A DNA stretch of 64,000 nt from Nocardioides conyzicola (GCF_039543825.1 NZ_BAABKM010000002.1:2016133-2080132), one strand, 5' to 3'. Shown: positions 1 to 9,166, numbered from the stretch's first letter. A program made the numbers and translations. The notes: generated from the letters alone by a model not told the origin.

Positions 1-1779
1 GCGGTCCCCCTCGTCGTGCTCGCGGGTGTCGCTGCGGGCTGGGCACGCTGGCGCTACGTGCCGAGCACCGGTCGAGCCCGCACCAGGCTGACCGTCATGC
101 TGGTCGGGCTCGGGACCGCCGCCCTCCTCGGCCTCGGCGCGATCGGCAACGCCCGCGGTGGCGGGCTCACCACGCCCGGGACGATCGCCACCAGCATCCT
201 CGACAACCTGAAGAACCCCGCCAACGTGCTGACCCAGGTGGGGAACAGCGCCGAGAAGGTCGCGGCGCACATGTCCCTGCTGGGCGTCATCCGCGACGGC
301 CCCGGCCTGCGCGAGCCCTTCGCGGCGAACAGCTATGCGGTCTACGCGACCCTCGTGAACGCGCCCCCCGACCAGGTCTTCACGATCCATCCCGTCGCCG
401 CGTGGTGGCTGCGCGTCGGTCCGGTCGGGGTCGTCCTCGCCGGGCTCCTGATCGGGGTGGTGCTGGCCTTCTTCCAGCGCCTGTCGTTCCGCCCGCGCGG
501 CGCCGTCCTCTCGGCCTTCGCCCTGCCGGCCGCGGTGCTCCCGGCGGCCGGCATCCCTACCATCATGTTGCGCAGCGGTCCCGAGACCACGAGGTCCGTG
601 GTGATCGAGCTGCTGATCATCCCCGCTCTGCTCTGCCTGCCCGCCACCTTGTTCGGACGTACACCCGTCGGTGTCGTCACCGCCGCCCATCAAGCCGTAC
701 CCCCCAGATCCTCAGGAGTCAGCACGATGACCACTCCACTGACCAACGACGTGGCCCGAGCCTTCGCCGCCATCCGCCGACGGTGGTGGATCGTGGCCGC
801 GGCGGCCGTGCTCGGCGCGGCGATCGGGTTCGCCGGTGCGTCGTCCGACGACACCGCGACCTACGACTCCAACGTCGCGATGCCCCCGGCGACGAGCACC
901 GATGCCACGTGGACCGCGCCCACGACGCGGATCGCAGCGGACCTCCATTCGTCGCAGACGCAGGCGAAGCTCGGCGCGGTGGTGGACGGCACCACGCTCG
1001 TGACGACGGGGACACCCGAGCCGGCAGCCTCCGTGGACATCCGCGTGACGGCCCCGACCGCCGAGAGGGCCGCGGCCGCGACGGCGGCGTACGCCCAGGA
1101 GGCGGCCAGCCAGTACGACGCCTACATCCGAGAGCTCGCCGAGGGCCGGATCCGCTCCATCGAGCAGGGCATCGAGGCGATCGGCCAGGGGTCGGGGGAC
1201 CGGTCGGTCGCGACCCGTGCCGACCTGGCGGTGCAGAAGTCGACCGTGCAGCAGCTGATCGACCGCAAGACCCCCGTCACGACCCCGGACGCCCTCACGT
1301 CGGGTGGCTCGACCCTGCAGACGGTCGTCCTGCTGACGATCGCCTTCGCCGGGCTGGCGGCGGCACTGGTGGGCTTCCTCGGGCTCGGCAGCCGGACGCT
1401 GCGCTTCACCGACGACGTCACCGACGTCACCGGCGACGGCAGCCTCGTCGCCTCGGTGACCGGTGACGGGAGCTGGGCGATGGGCAGCCTCGTCGACCGC
1501 CTCGCCGCGGACAGCGGCCAGTCCGTGACCCTGGTGCCGGTGGGGACGAAGGACATCGACGACCTCCGGGACACGCTCATGGTCGGCGTCACCGATCCGT
1601 CCCAGGTCCGGGTCAGCCCGCCGGTCGGTGCCGGCGGGGCCGGCAACCCCGAAGGGCCGGTGCTGCTGGTCGCTCGTCTGGGCGCGGACACGCGTCGCCA
1701 GCTCGACGCGAGCCACCGGACCTTCTCAGCGGCCAACTCCCAGTTCGTCGGGGTGGTCGCGGTCGACGGTCACGCCTGA
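1..1779 (+). CDS. Polysaccharide-assembly membrane protein, 3' part: polymerase-like region in frame with a Wzz-like region
   Basis: The reading frame is already open at base 1, so the 5' end lies outside the window. The first ~240 residues are hydrophobic, with several membrane segments, and resemble the C-terminal part of an O-antigen polymerase or oligosaccharide repeat-unit membrane protein. From base 727 a second unit follows in the same frame: a basic RRRWW patch, a membrane segment, a periplasmic-type stretch with coiled-coil character, and a second membrane segment near codon 205 of that unit. This is the layout of a Wzz/polysaccharide co-polymerase without its cytoplasmic kinase. No stop separates the two units, yet AGGAG sits 8 bases before the ATG at 727. 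It is therefore either a true fusion, two genes whose intervening stop was lost, or one gene with an internal start. Neighbours are all glycan genes. Assignment of the first half is tentative. Confidence 0.6.
   Translation, partial: AVPLVVLAGVAAGWARWRYVPSTGRARTRLTVMLVGLGTAALLGLGAIGNARGGGLTTPGTIATSILDNLKNPANVLTQVGNSAEKVAAHMSLLGVIRDGPGLREPFAANSYAVYATLVNAPPDQVFTIHPVAAWWLRVGPVGVVLAGLLIGVVLAFFQRLSFRPRGAVLSAFALPAAVLPAAGIPTIMLRSGPETTRSVVIELLIIPALLCLPATLFGRTPVGVVTAAHQAVPPRSSGVSTMTTPLTNDVARAFAAIRRRWWIVAAAAVLGAAIGFAGASSDDTATYDSNVAMPPATSTDATWTAPTTRIAADLHSSQTQAKLGAVVDGTTLVTTGTPEPAASVDIRVTAPTAERAAAATAAYAQEAASQYDAYIRELAEGRIRSIEQGIEAIGQGSGDRSVATRADLAVQKSTVQQLIDRKTPVTTPDALTSGGSTLQTVVLLTIAFAGLAAALVGFLGLGSRTLRFTDDVTDVTGDGSLVASVTGDGSWAMGSLVDRLAADSGQSVTLVPVGTKDIDDLRDTLMVGVTDPSQVRVSPPVGAGGAGNPEGPVLLVARLGADTRRQLDASHRTFSAANSQFVGVVAVDGHA
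714..729 (+). promoter_or_regulatory. Internal ribosome binding site and ATG for the Wzz-like unit
   Basis: AGGAG at 714-718 is spaced 8 bases from an ATG at 727, inside the longer open frame. The downstream 350 residues form a complete chain-length-determinant-like protein with two membrane segments, so translation could start here independently. Confidence 0.5.
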
Positions 1780-1794
1780 CCGGTGCGGTCGGGC

Positions 1795-2484
1795 TCAGCC
1801 CGGCTTCGAGATCAGGACGATGCGGTGGGTCCGCAGGAGCGGCACCGCCCGCAGGGCGCGGAACACGAGCGGGTGCCGCGAGACCCGGCGGGCGATGGGC
1901 GGTGCGAGCGTCGTACGTCGCGACCGCAGCTCGCCGTCGGGGAACAGCTCCTTCAGGCGGGACAGGGTGACCTTGCGGACGTCCGGGTTGGCGGGGTTGT
2001 CGAAGGAGAAGTCGTAGCTCAGCACCGCGCCGCCGGGGCGGACGAGGCTCCACATCTGCCGGGCCAGCGCCTGCTGGGCGTCGGCGTCCAGGACCGAGGA
2101 GAAGACGGTCGACTGGTACACGATGTCGAAGGGCTGCTCGAACGAGAGCCGGGCGGCGTCGCCCGCATGGATCGCGAGTGCCGCGGGGAGCCGGGCGCGG
2201 GCGCTCTCGACCCGATCCGCCAGGAGCTCGTTGCCCACCAGGTTCTCGGGCAGGAAGCCCCACCGGAGGAACCGGAGCAGGTTGTCGCCCGTGCCGCAGC
2301 CGACCTCGAGAACGCGCAGCTCGGTGAACGGGCGGAACCCCGCCTCGATGAGCATCGTCCGGGTGACCGCGTCGTTCTCCTGGATCCCCCAGAACACGTC
2401 GTTGTTGGTGACGGCGTACCGGTCCGCCGGGACGGCGTCCTTCCGGCGCGCGTACTGGGCCTGGACGTCGTCCGCGTTGCTCAT
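1795..2484 (-). CDS. Class I SAM-dependent methyltransferase
   Basis: A 229-residue protein with motif I VLEVGCGTGDN at residues 58-68 and the ribose-binding acidic residue in the next strand (VGNELL, about residue 86). Later hydrophobic strands complete a Rossmann-like methyltransferase core. The N-terminus (YARRKD...) is typical of sugar- or small-molecule methyltransferases in polysaccharide clusters. Its ATG overlaps the stop of the upstream UDP-sugar dehydrogenase by four bases, so the two are co-transcribed and probably translationally coupled. Methylation of the surface glycan or of a precursor is inferred from context. The acceptor cannot be read from the sequence. Confidence 0.85.
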   Translation of the reverse strand: MSNADDVQAQYARRKDAVPADRYAVTNNDVFWGIQENDAVTRTMLIEAGFRPFTELRVLEVGCGTGDNLLRFLRWGFLPENLVGNELLADRVESARARLPAALAIHAGDAARLSFEQPFDIVYQSTVFSSVLDADAQQALARQMWSLVRPGGAVLSYDFSFDNPANPDVRKVTLSRLKELFPDGELRSRRTTLAPPIARRVSRHPLVFRALRAVPLLRTHRIVLISKPG

Positions 2485-3803
2485 CGCACGCGTCCTGCCG
2501 CGAGCTGCTCCACGGGTGCCTGGCCGAGCCGGACGAACGGGACGCCGGCGAAGCGGGCCGGGTCCAGGACTCCTCGGCCGTCGACCACCCCGGTGACCCC
2601 GGGGAAGTCGGTCGTGCCGGTCGTCGCGTACTCGGGGTGCTCCGTGTGCAGGATGACGGCGTCCACCGGCTCACCCAGGTGGTGCGGCGCCAGCCCGAGC
2701 GAGGTCAGCTCGGCGTCGTCGTACCACGGGTCGTGGACGACGCTGGTCGCACCGCGGGCGGTGAGCTCGGCGGTCAGCGGGAAGACGCCGCTGAAGGCGG
2801 TCTCCTTGACCCCCGGGCGGTAGCTCGCCCCGAGGACGGCGACCTTCTTGCCGGCCACCGGGCCGGCGATCTGCTCGAGCAGGTCGACGGCGTACGACGG
2901 CATGCCCTCGTTGGCCGCCCGGGCGGCCGAGACCACCGTCGCCGACGGGTCGGTGCTGAGGTAGAGCTTCGGGTAGACCGGGATGCAGTGGCCGCCGACC
3001 GAGATGCCCGGCCGGTGGAGGTGGCTGAACGGCTGGGAGTTGCAGGCCTCGATGACCTGGTGCACGTCCACGCCGACGTCCGCCGAGAACCGGGCGAACT
3101 GGTTCGCGAGCCCGATGTTGACGTCGCGGTAGGTCGTCTCCGCCAGCTTGGCCAGCTCGGCGGCCTCGGCCACGCCCAGGTCCCACACGCCGTTGGGACG
3201 CGGGAGGTCGGCCCGGTCGTCGAAGGTGAGCACCTGCTCGTAGAACTCCCGGGCCGCCCGGGCACCGTCCGCGGAGAGGGCGCCGATGAGCTTGGGGTAC
3301 TTGCGGAGGTCCTCGAACACCCGGCCCGTCAGCACCCGCTCGGGCGAGAAGACCACGTGGAAGTCCGTGCCCTCCTCGAGACCGGACCCGGCCTCGAGCG
3401 CCGGCTTCCAGCGGCCGCGCGTCGTCCCGACCGGGAGCGTGGTCTCGTAGCTCACCAGGGTGCCGCGGGTCAGGTGGGCCGCGATGGAGGCGGTGGCCCC
3501 GTCCATGATGCCGAAGTCGGGGTTGCCGTCACCGTCCACGAAGAGCGGTACGACGACCACGACCGCGTCCGCCCCGGGGACGGCGTCCGCGTAGTCGGTG
3601 GTCGCGCGGAGCGAGCCGTCGCCGACCAGCCGGGCGACGTAGTCGGCGAGGTGTGCCTCACCGGGGAAGGGCTCGACCCCTCGGTTGACGGTGTCGACGG
3701 TCGTCCGGTTGACGTCGACCCCCACGACCGTGTGCCCGGCATCGGCGAACTGGGCCGCCAGGGGCAGCCCGATCTTGCCCAGGCCGACAACAGCGATCTG
3801 CAT
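2481..3803 (-). CDS. wbpA: UDP-N-acetylglucosamine/UDP-sugar 6-dehydrogenase (WbpA/WecC type)
   Basis: A 440-residue NAD-dependent dehydrogenase that oxidises C6 of a nucleotide sugar to the uronic acid. GLGKIGLPLA (residues 7-16) is the dinucleotide-binding loop. The catalytic cysteine lies in SVGGHCIPVYP (Cys273), followed by the UDP-binding C-terminal domain. I start it at the ATG at 3803, which has GGAGAGGAAG just upstream and begins directly with the beta strand MQIAVVG; an upstream start at 3836 would add 11 residues. WbpB, WbpE and WbpD homologues nearby make UDP-GlcNAc the likely substrate, as the first step toward UDP-2,3-diacetamido-2,3-dideoxyglucuronate. UDP-ManNAc or UDP-glucose dehydrogenase remain alternatives because the family is hard to split by eye. 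Confidence 0.85.
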   Translation of the reverse strand: MQIAVVGLGKIGLPLAAQFADAGHTVVGVDVNRTTVDTVNRGVEPFPGEAHLADYVARLVGDGSLRATTDYADAVPGADAVVVVVPLFVDGDGNPDFGIMDGATASIAAHLTRGTLVSYETTLPVGTTRGRWKPALEAGSGLEEGTDFHVVFSPERVLTGRVFEDLRKYPKLIGALSADGARAAREFYEQVLTFDDRADLPRPNGVWDLGVAEAAELAKLAETTYRDVNIGLANQFARFSADVGVDVHQVIEACNSQPFSHLHRPGISVGGHCIPVYPKLYLSTDPSATVVSAARAANEGMPSYAVDLLEQIAGPVAGKKVAVLGASYRPGVKETAFSGVFPLTAELTARGATSVVHDPWYDDAELTSLGLAPHHLGEPVDAVILHTEHPEYATTGTTDFPGVTGVVDGRGVLDPARFAGVPFVRLGQAPVEQLAAGRVR

Positions 3804-3995
3804 AGACGCTTCCTCTCCAACGGACGTGCTCGGCACGCGTCGCGTGTCTCGGAGCAGCGTTCATCATGCCAGCCGCGCCGACGCCGGCCGCCAGCGCTGG
3901 GACCCTCGACGCGGCAGTGCGGGAACGACCCGGTTGATACGCTGCCCGCTGCTCTCGCACAGATGACACTCCGACTGGATGGGTAACACTTCTCG
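3804..3995. promoter_or_regulatory. Divergent intergenic region between wbpA-like and capD-like genes
   Basis: A 192-base gap between divergent starts at 3803 and 3996, the main regulatory gap of the polysaccharide cluster. Toward the right-hand gene, TACGCT at 3938-3943 and TAACAC at 3984-3989 could serve as -10 elements. The second ends six bases before the GTG start, which would give a leaderless message. No clear operator palindrome is visible. Confidence 0.35.
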
Positions 3996-5828
3996 GTGAT
4001 CGAACTCGCAACCCGCGTACGGCTCCATCGCCGGGTCTGGATCGTCTCCTTCGACGTCCTCGCCTGGGTGTGCGCCTTCGTGTCCGCCGCCCTGCTGCGG
4101 CTCCTGGGGGTGTCCCAGGTCCCGTGGCTCGCGGTGGTGCTGTGCGGCCTGGCCTCCGGGGTGGTCTTCGTCCTGCTCGGGCGGCTCTTCCGGCTCCACC
4201 AGGGCCGGGCCCGGATGGCGAGCCTCGACGAGATGATCCTGCTCGGCCTCGTGGCGCTGCCCACGGGCGTGCTCGTCTTCCTGGTCAACCTGGCCGGGCA
4301 CTGGATCCCGCGCAGCGTTCCGCTCGGCGCGACCATCGCGTTCGTCGTCATCGCCGCCTGGGGGCGGGCGACCTGGAAGCGGCTCATCGAGCGCGGGTTC
4401 GAGGTGCACGCGCCGGACGGCTCCCGGGTGCTCATCGTCGGCGCAGGGGAGGGCGGCTACGACCTGATCCGGTCCATGCTGCACGACCCGGAGCGCCATT
4501 GGCAGCCGGTGGGCTTCCTCGACGACGACCCGCAGAAGCGGCACCGGCGGATCCGGGGCGTGCCGGTGCTGGGCACGACGAAGCAGCTCGCCGAGGTCGT
4601 CCAGAAGATGGACGCCGACACGGTCGTGATCGCCATCCCGTCGGCGCACGCGGCCTTCATCCGAGACGTCAGCGAGCGGGCGGCTGCGGCCGGAGTGGAC
4701 GTCAAGGTGCTGCCACCGACGGCCGGGTTGCTGTCGGAGGTGGGCATCCGCGACATCCGCGACATCAACCTCACCGACGTCCTGGGTCGGCACCAGCTCG
4801 ATACCGACCTCGCGTCGATCGCCCACTACCTCGAGGGCCGGCGGGTGCTGGTGACCGGCGCTGGCGGGTCCATCGGGTCCGTGCTGGTGCAGCAGATCCA
4901 CGCCTTCAACCCGGCGCGGCTCTACCTGCTCGACCGGGACGAGTCCGCGCTCCACGCCGTTCAGCTCGCCCTGAGCGGGCGGGCCCTGCTCGACAGCGAC
5001 GACGTGATCCTCTGCGACATCCGCGACGAGGCCGCGGTGCTCGACGTCTTCCGGTCGACGCGCCCCGACGTGGTGTTCCACGCGGCCGCGCTGAAGCACC
5101 TCCCGATGCTCCAGCGCTACCCGGCCGAGGCCGTGAAGACCAACATCCGCGGCACGGCCAACGTGCTCGAGGCCGCGCGGGCGGTCGGCGTCGAGAGGTT
5201 CGTCAACATCTCGACCGACAAGGCGGCGGACCCGAGCAGCGTGCTGGGCTACTCGAAGCGGATCGCCGAGATGCTGACAGCCGGGTACGCCGACGGCCCG
5301 GGCGTCTTCTTGTCGGTGCGCTTCGGCAACGTCCTGGGCAGCCGGGGCTCGGTGCTGACCTCCTTCGCCAAGCAGATCCACGAGGGCGGCCCGGTCACGG
5401 TCACCCATCCGGACGTCACGCGCTACTTCATGACGATCGAGGAGGCGTGCCAGCTGGTCGTCCAGGCCGCCGCCATCGGCAGCGCCGGCGAGGCGCTCGT
5501 CCTGGACATGGGCGAGCCGGTCCGCATCCTCGACGTGGCCAACCAGCTGATCCGGCAGGACGGCGGGAAGGCGAAGATCGAGTTCACCGGCCTGCGCCCG
5601 GGCGAGAAGATGCACGAGGACCTGTTCGGCGAGGGCGAGCCGCGCGACGTACGCCCCGAGCACCCGATGGTCTCCCACGTGCCTGTCCCCGCGGTGTCGC
5701 GGAGGTCGACGGACGAGATCGCGGTCAGTGGCCCGCCGGAGTCGATCGTCGACGAGCTCCTGGCCTTCTGTCAGCGGGTGCCCGGTGCCGACCGGCACGT
5801 CTCAGCGACGTCGCGACCGTCGCCGTGA
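3996..5828 (+). CDS. Membrane-bound UDP-N-acetylglucosamine 4,6-dehydratase (PglF/WbpM/CapD family)
   Basis: A 610-residue long-form polysaccharide biosynthesis dehydratase. The first ~130 residues contain about four membrane helices. A CoA-binding-like Rossmann domain follows (VLIVGAGEGGYD), then the catalytic short-chain dehydrogenase domain, with TGAGGSIGS near residue 286 and STDKAADPSSVLGYSKR near 407-422. The Tyr-Lys pair (YSK) is kept where many PglF/WbpM proteins have a methionine. The family makes UDP-4-keto-6-deoxy-HexNAc, which an aminotransferase then converts to a 4-amino sugar. The start is a GTG with no good ribosome binding site. Its last 104 bases run antisense to the polymerase gene that converges on it. 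Confidence 0.88.
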   Translation: MIELATRVRLHRRVWIVSFDVLAWVCAFVSAALLRLLGVSQVPWLAVVLCGLASGVVFVLLGRLFRLHQGRARMASLDEMILLGLVALPTGVLVFLVNLAGHWIPRSVPLGATIAFVVIAAWGRATWKRLIERGFEVHAPDGSRVLIVGAGEGGYDLIRSMLHDPERHWQPVGFLDDDPQKRHRRIRGVPVLGTTKQLAEVVQKMDADTVVIAIPSAHAAFIRDVSERAAAAGVDVKVLPPTAGLLSEVGIRDIRDINLTDVLGRHQLDTDLASIAHYLEGRRVLVTGAGGSIGSVLVQQIHAFNPARLYLLDRDESALHAVQLALSGRALLDSDDVILCDIRDEAAVLDVFRSTRPDVVFHAAALKHLPMLQRYPAEAVKTNIRGTANVLEAARAVGVERFVNISTDKAADPSSVLGYSKRIAEMLTAGYADGPGVFLSVRFGNVLGSRGSVLTSFAKQIHEGGPVTVTHPDVTRYFMTIEEACQLVVQAAAIGSAGEALVLDMGEPVRILDVANQLIRQDGGKAKIEFTGLRPGEKMHEDLFGEGEPRDVRPEHPMVSHVPVPAVSRRSTDEIAVSGPPESIVDELLAFCQRVPGADRHVSATSRPSP

Positions 5829-7068
5829 CGACCAGGCAGAACCACCCGAGCGGGCTCTCGAGCACCGGTTCGGTGAATCCGTAGACGACCTGGGCGGCCA
5901 GCGCGAGCAGGACGAACCGCGCGGCCAGTCGACGGCCGGGGTCCTGGTCACGCCGGAGCGCTCGCCAGGCGACCGTCCCGGCGGCCGCGAAGACCGCGAC
6001 GGCCAGCAGCACGCCGATGAGCCCGACCTCCGGCAGGAGGTCGAAGAGCGAGTTGTGGCCGTGGTAGACGTACTCGCCGGCGTCGGCGTAGATCCGGTCG
6101 GCGACCCGGTTGGGGGGTGAGGGCTCCCAGGGGTGGTGCCAGACGGCGCCCCATCCCCATCCGGTGAACGGGCGGTCGTCCGCCACGTGGAGCACCGCCT
6201 GCCACAACGGGATCCGGCCGGAGAGCCGGGTGCCGTCCCGGTCCATGGAGCTCGCCAGCGCGTCGAAGTCGGAGAACGCGAAGTAGCACGCCACGGTGGC
6301 GGCGAGGACGATGATCGCCGTCTTCCACGGCGGTCCGCGGCGGTCCCGGGCACGGACGGCCAGGAGCCCGACGGCCACCGCGGCGAGCGCGACGACGCCG
6401 AGCTTCCCGGTCACGGACTCGGTGAGGTAGATGCCGATGACCAGGATGACGAGGGCGACGATCCAGCAGACGCGGTGGAGCCAGCGGCGGGGGAAGGTGC
6501 AGAGCAGCGCCGCGATCGCGATCGCCAGCGTGTACGAGAGGATGTTGCGGTGCAGCCCGATGCCGGTGAGGTACTCGCTGTACGAGAGCGGGTAGTCGAT
6601 CACGGGCAGCCGCTCGCGCACCTGGTAGAGCGACACCAGGATCACGGCGAGCCCGCCCGTGGCGAAGCCCCCGACGAGGATCCGGACGTCCACGTTGGCC
6701 GCCACGAGGACGGCGAGGCTCCCGATCCAGAGGTACAGGAGGACCAGCTGCCCGGTGATGGAGGGATCGATCGACCAGAGCATCGAGACGGTGCCCCAGG
6801 CGAGCAGGGCCAGGATCGTGACCGGAGGCCGCGGCAGCCGCAGCCACGGCAGGGTGGCGACGGTCATGACGAGGGTGACCACGGTGGCCAGGTGCAGCGA
6901 CTCCCGGAACGTGGTCACCACGGTCAGGGGGTTGGACAGCAGGAAGAAGTCGGTCGCCACGACGACGAACCACAGGCCGCCGCGCAGCGTTCCCGGTAGT
7001 GCCGCGGTGCGCTCGGGACGGTGGGTCCGGATCCCGTCGCGGAGCGCGTGCAGCCGAGCGAGGGCCAC
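5725..7068 (-). CDS. O-antigen polymerase/ligase (Wzy/WaaL family)
   Basis: A 447-residue polytopic protein with ten or more hydrophobic segments and the long extracytoplasmic loop typical of the Wzy_C family, containing RIPLWQAVLHV and GHNSLFDLLPEVGLIG. It would join lipid-linked repeat units, or attach the glycan, on the outer face of the membrane. The GTG start follows directly on the stop of the WbpB-like gene (TAG-GTG), so it is the last gene of the wbpD-wbpE-wbpB operon. The C-terminal tail after the final helix is arginine- and proline-rich, low in complexity, and antisense to the dehydratase gene. It is probably read-through of little functional weight. Confidence 0.82.
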   Translation of the reverse strand: MALARLHALRDGIRTHRPERTAALPGTLRGGLWFVVVATDFFLLSNPLTVVTTFRESLHLATVVTLVMTVATLPWLRLPRPPVTILALLAWGTVSMLWSIDPSITGQLVLLYLWIGSLAVLVAANVDVRILVGGFATGGLAVILVSLYQVRERLPVIDYPLSYSEYLTGIGLHRNILSYTLAIAIAALLCTFPRRWLHRVCWIVALVILVIGIYLTESVTGKLGVVALAAVAVGLLAVRARDRRGPPWKTAIIVLAATVACYFAFSDFDALASSMDRDGTRLSGRIPLWQAVLHVADDRPFTGWGWGAVWHHPWEPSPPNRVADRIYADAGEYVYHGHNSLFDLLPEVGLIGVLLAVAVFAAAGTVAWRALRRDQDPGRRLAARFVLLALAAQVVYGFTEPVLESPLGWFCLVVTATVATSLRRAGRHRAPADRRPGARRRSTPAGH

Positions 7069-8076
7069 CTACGGCGTCCGTGGCTCGGTCAGGTCGATGC
7101 TGCGCCCCTCCCGGGCGGAGAGGAGGCAGGCGTCGGCCACCGCGACCGTCGCCATCCCCTCGCGCATGGTGATGATGTCGCTGGAGAGTCCGACGATCGC
7201 GTCGCGGAAGCTCTCGTGCTGGACCCGGAGCGGCTCGGGCTTGGCGATCGCGTAGCGGATGCTGTCGCCCTCGGTCACGCCCCGGAAGGACGCGACCTGG
7301 TCCCACTCGGTCTCGACGAGCCCGTTGGCGTGGAAGTAGAGGTCTCCCTGGAGGGTGTCCGCGACCAAGGTGCCCTTCTCGCCCGTCACCACCGTCGTGC
7401 GCTCCTTGAGCGGCGAGAGCCAGTTGACGAGGTGGTTGATCACGATGCCGTTGGCCGAGCGCGCCGTGATCGCGATCAGGTCCTCGTGCTCGCGACCGCT
7501 CTTGTGGGCGGTCTGGGCCGACACCATGGCGTACGTCGACGAGATGACCCAGGCGGTCAGGTCGATGTCGTGGGTCGCGAGGTCCTTCACGACGCCGACG
7601 TCCGCGATGCGGTTCGGGAACGGGCCCTGGCGCCGGGTGGCGACCTGGTGGATCTCCCCGAGCTCCCCGGCCTCCAGCCGCGCTCGCAGGGCCCGCAGCG
7701 CCGGGTTGCTGCGCTCGATGTGGCCGACGGCGTTGACGAGGCCGGCGGCCTCGAAGGCGTCGACCAGCTGGAGGCACTCGGACTCGTCGGTCGCGAGCGG
7801 CTTCTCGATCAGGGTGTGGACGCCGGCTGCCGCGAGCTCGAGGCCGGTCGGCAGGTGGTACGCCGTCGGCGTGGCCACCACCGCGGCATCGATGCCGAGG
7901 GCGAGCAGCTCGGCGACGGAGCCGAGCACCGGTGCGGAGCCCGCCAGGTTGAAGCGGTCGCCGGCCGGGTCGGCGACGCCGACCAGCTCGATGCCGTCCG
8001 TGGACTGCAGGACCCGGGCGTGGTTGCGGCCCATCATCCCGATGCCGACGAGGCCGAAGCGCAGCGCCGCCGCCAT
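7069..8076 (-). CDS. wbpB: Gfo/Idh/MocA oxidoreductase, WbpB/WlbA-like UDP-GlcNAcA 3-dehydrogenase
   Basis: A 335-residue NAD-dependent oxidoreductase. The N-terminal Rossmann motif is VGIGMMGRNHARVL (residues 10-23), and the family EKP motif is at 91-93 (LIEKPLATD). The C-terminal alpha/beta domain carries GVVKDLATHDIDL, which contains the catalytic Asp-xx-xHxxD pattern. In Pseudomonas and Bordetella this enzyme oxidises C3 of UDP-N-acetylglucosaminuronic acid ahead of the transaminase. Here it lies one base past the end of that transaminase gene, in the same operon, which strongly supports the specific assignment over a generic inositol or sugar dehydrogenase. Confidence 0.85.
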   Translation of the reverse strand: MAAALRFGLVGIGMMGRNHARVLQSTDGIELVGVADPAGDRFNLAGSAPVLGSVAELLALGIDAAVVATPTAYHLPTGLELAAAGVHTLIEKPLATDESECLQLVDAFEAAGLVNAVGHIERSNPALRALRARLEAGELGEIHQVATRRQGPFPNRIADVGVVKDLATHDIDLTAWVISSTYAMVSAQTAHKSGREHEDLIAITARSANGIVINHLVNWLSPLKERTTVVTGEKGTLVADTLQGDLYFHANGLVETEWDQVASFRGVTEGDSIRYAIAKPEPLRVQHESFRDAIVGLSSDIITMREGMATVAVADACLLSAREGRSIDLTEPRTP

Positions 8077-8077
8077 G

Positions 8078-9166
8078 TCAGGCTCCTGCCTTCGCCAGCG
8101 CGTTGACGGCCGACACGATGCGGTCCAGGTCGTCCCGGCCGAGGCTGGGGTGGACGGGGAGCGACAGGCACTCCGCGGCAGCCCGCTCGGTCTCCGGCAG
8201 CTCCACCTCGGCCCGGAACGGTGCCAACCGGTGGTTGGGGATCGGGTAGAACATGCCGCTGCCCACGGCGTACTCCTCGCGCAGGGCGGTGGCGAAGCCG
8301 GTGCGGTCCTCCGGCACCCGGATCGTGTACTGGTGGTAGACGTGCTCCACCCCCGGGGCGACCGGCGGCGTCGTCACGCCTTCCAGGTGGGCATCGAGGT
8401 AGGCCGCGTTGGCCCGGCGCTGAGCGGTCCAGCCGCCGACCTTCGTGAGCTGGACGCGGCCGATGGCCGCGTGGATGTCGGTCATCCGGTTGTTGAAGCC
8501 CACGACCTCGTTCTCGTACTGCCGCTCCATGCCCTGGTTGCGGTAGAGACGCATCAGGCGCTCGGTGTCCGGCCCGTCGACCGAGACCATCCCGCCCTCG
8601 CCCGAGGTCATGTTCTTGGTCGGGTAGAGCGAGAACATGGCGAACGTCCCGAACGTGCCCACCGGACGGCCGTCGATCCGTGCGCCGTGCGCCTGGGCCG
8701 CGTCCTCGAACACGCGGAGCCCGTGCTCCTCGGCCACGGCCAGGTGGCCGGCCATGTCAGCCGGGTGGCCGTAGAGGTGCACCGGCATGATCCCGGCGGT
8801 CCGCTCGGTCACGGAGGCCCGGACGCTCGCCGGGTCCAGGCAGAAGGTCTCCGGATCGATGTCGGCGAAGACCGGGGTGGCCCCGGTGAGGGCCACCGAG
8901 TTGGCCGTGGCCGCGAACGTGAAGCTGGGGACGATGACCTCGTCGCCGGCACCGATGCCGCTGCTCAGCAGCCCCAGGTGCAGGCCCGAGGTGCCCGAGT
9001 TGACGGCGACGCAGGCGCGGTCCAGCGCGAAGTGCTGGGCGAACTCGGCCTCGAACGCCGCGACCTCGGGGCCCTGCGCGAGCATGCCGCTGCGCATCAC
9101 GCGGTCGACGGCGGCGCGCTCCTCGTCGCCGATGATCGGCTTGGCCGGCGGGATGAACTCAGGCAC
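8078..9166 (-). CDS. wbpE: DegT/DnrJ/EryC1 aminotransferase, WbpE/WlbC-like
   Basis: A 362-residue PLP enzyme. The internal aldimine lysine is Lys184 in SLYPTKNMTSGEGGM, the PLP-ring aspartate is Asp155 in FEDAAQAHGA, and the phosphate-binding region is NSGTSGLHL (residues 56-64). The family transaminates keto-sugars on UDP or dTDP. Sitting between the 3-dehydrogenase and the N-acetyltransferase, it should convert UDP-3-keto-GlcNAcA to the 3-amino sugar. The start MPEFIPPAKP fits family N-termini. The second aminotransferase of the cluster (11746-13014) is clearly a different subgroup. Confidence 0.88.
   Translation of the reverse strand: MPEFIPPAKPIIGDEERAAVDRVMRSGMLAQGPEVAAFEAEFAQHFALDRACVAVNSGTSGLHLGLLSSGIGAGDEVIVPSFTFAATANSVALTGATPVFADIDPETFCLDPASVRASVTERTAGIMPVHLYGHPADMAGHLAVAEEHGLRVFEDAAQAHGARIDGRPVGTFGTFAMFSLYPTKNMTSGEGGMVSVDGPDTERLMRLYRNQGMERQYENEVVGFNNRMTDIHAAIGRVQLTKVGGWTAQRRANAAYLDAHLEGVTTPPVAPGVEHVYHQYTIRVPEDRTGFATALREEYAVGSGMFYPIPNHRLAPFRAEVELPETERAAAECLSLPVHPSLGRDDLDRIVSAVNALAKAGA

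Noticed and set aside
3864..5798. Very long minus-strand frame opposite the CapD-like dehydratase gene
   Set aside because: It is the antisense shadow produced by high GC at third positions. Its translation is rich in Arg/His/Asp/Gly with no fold or motif, while the plus-strand gene has full family signatures.
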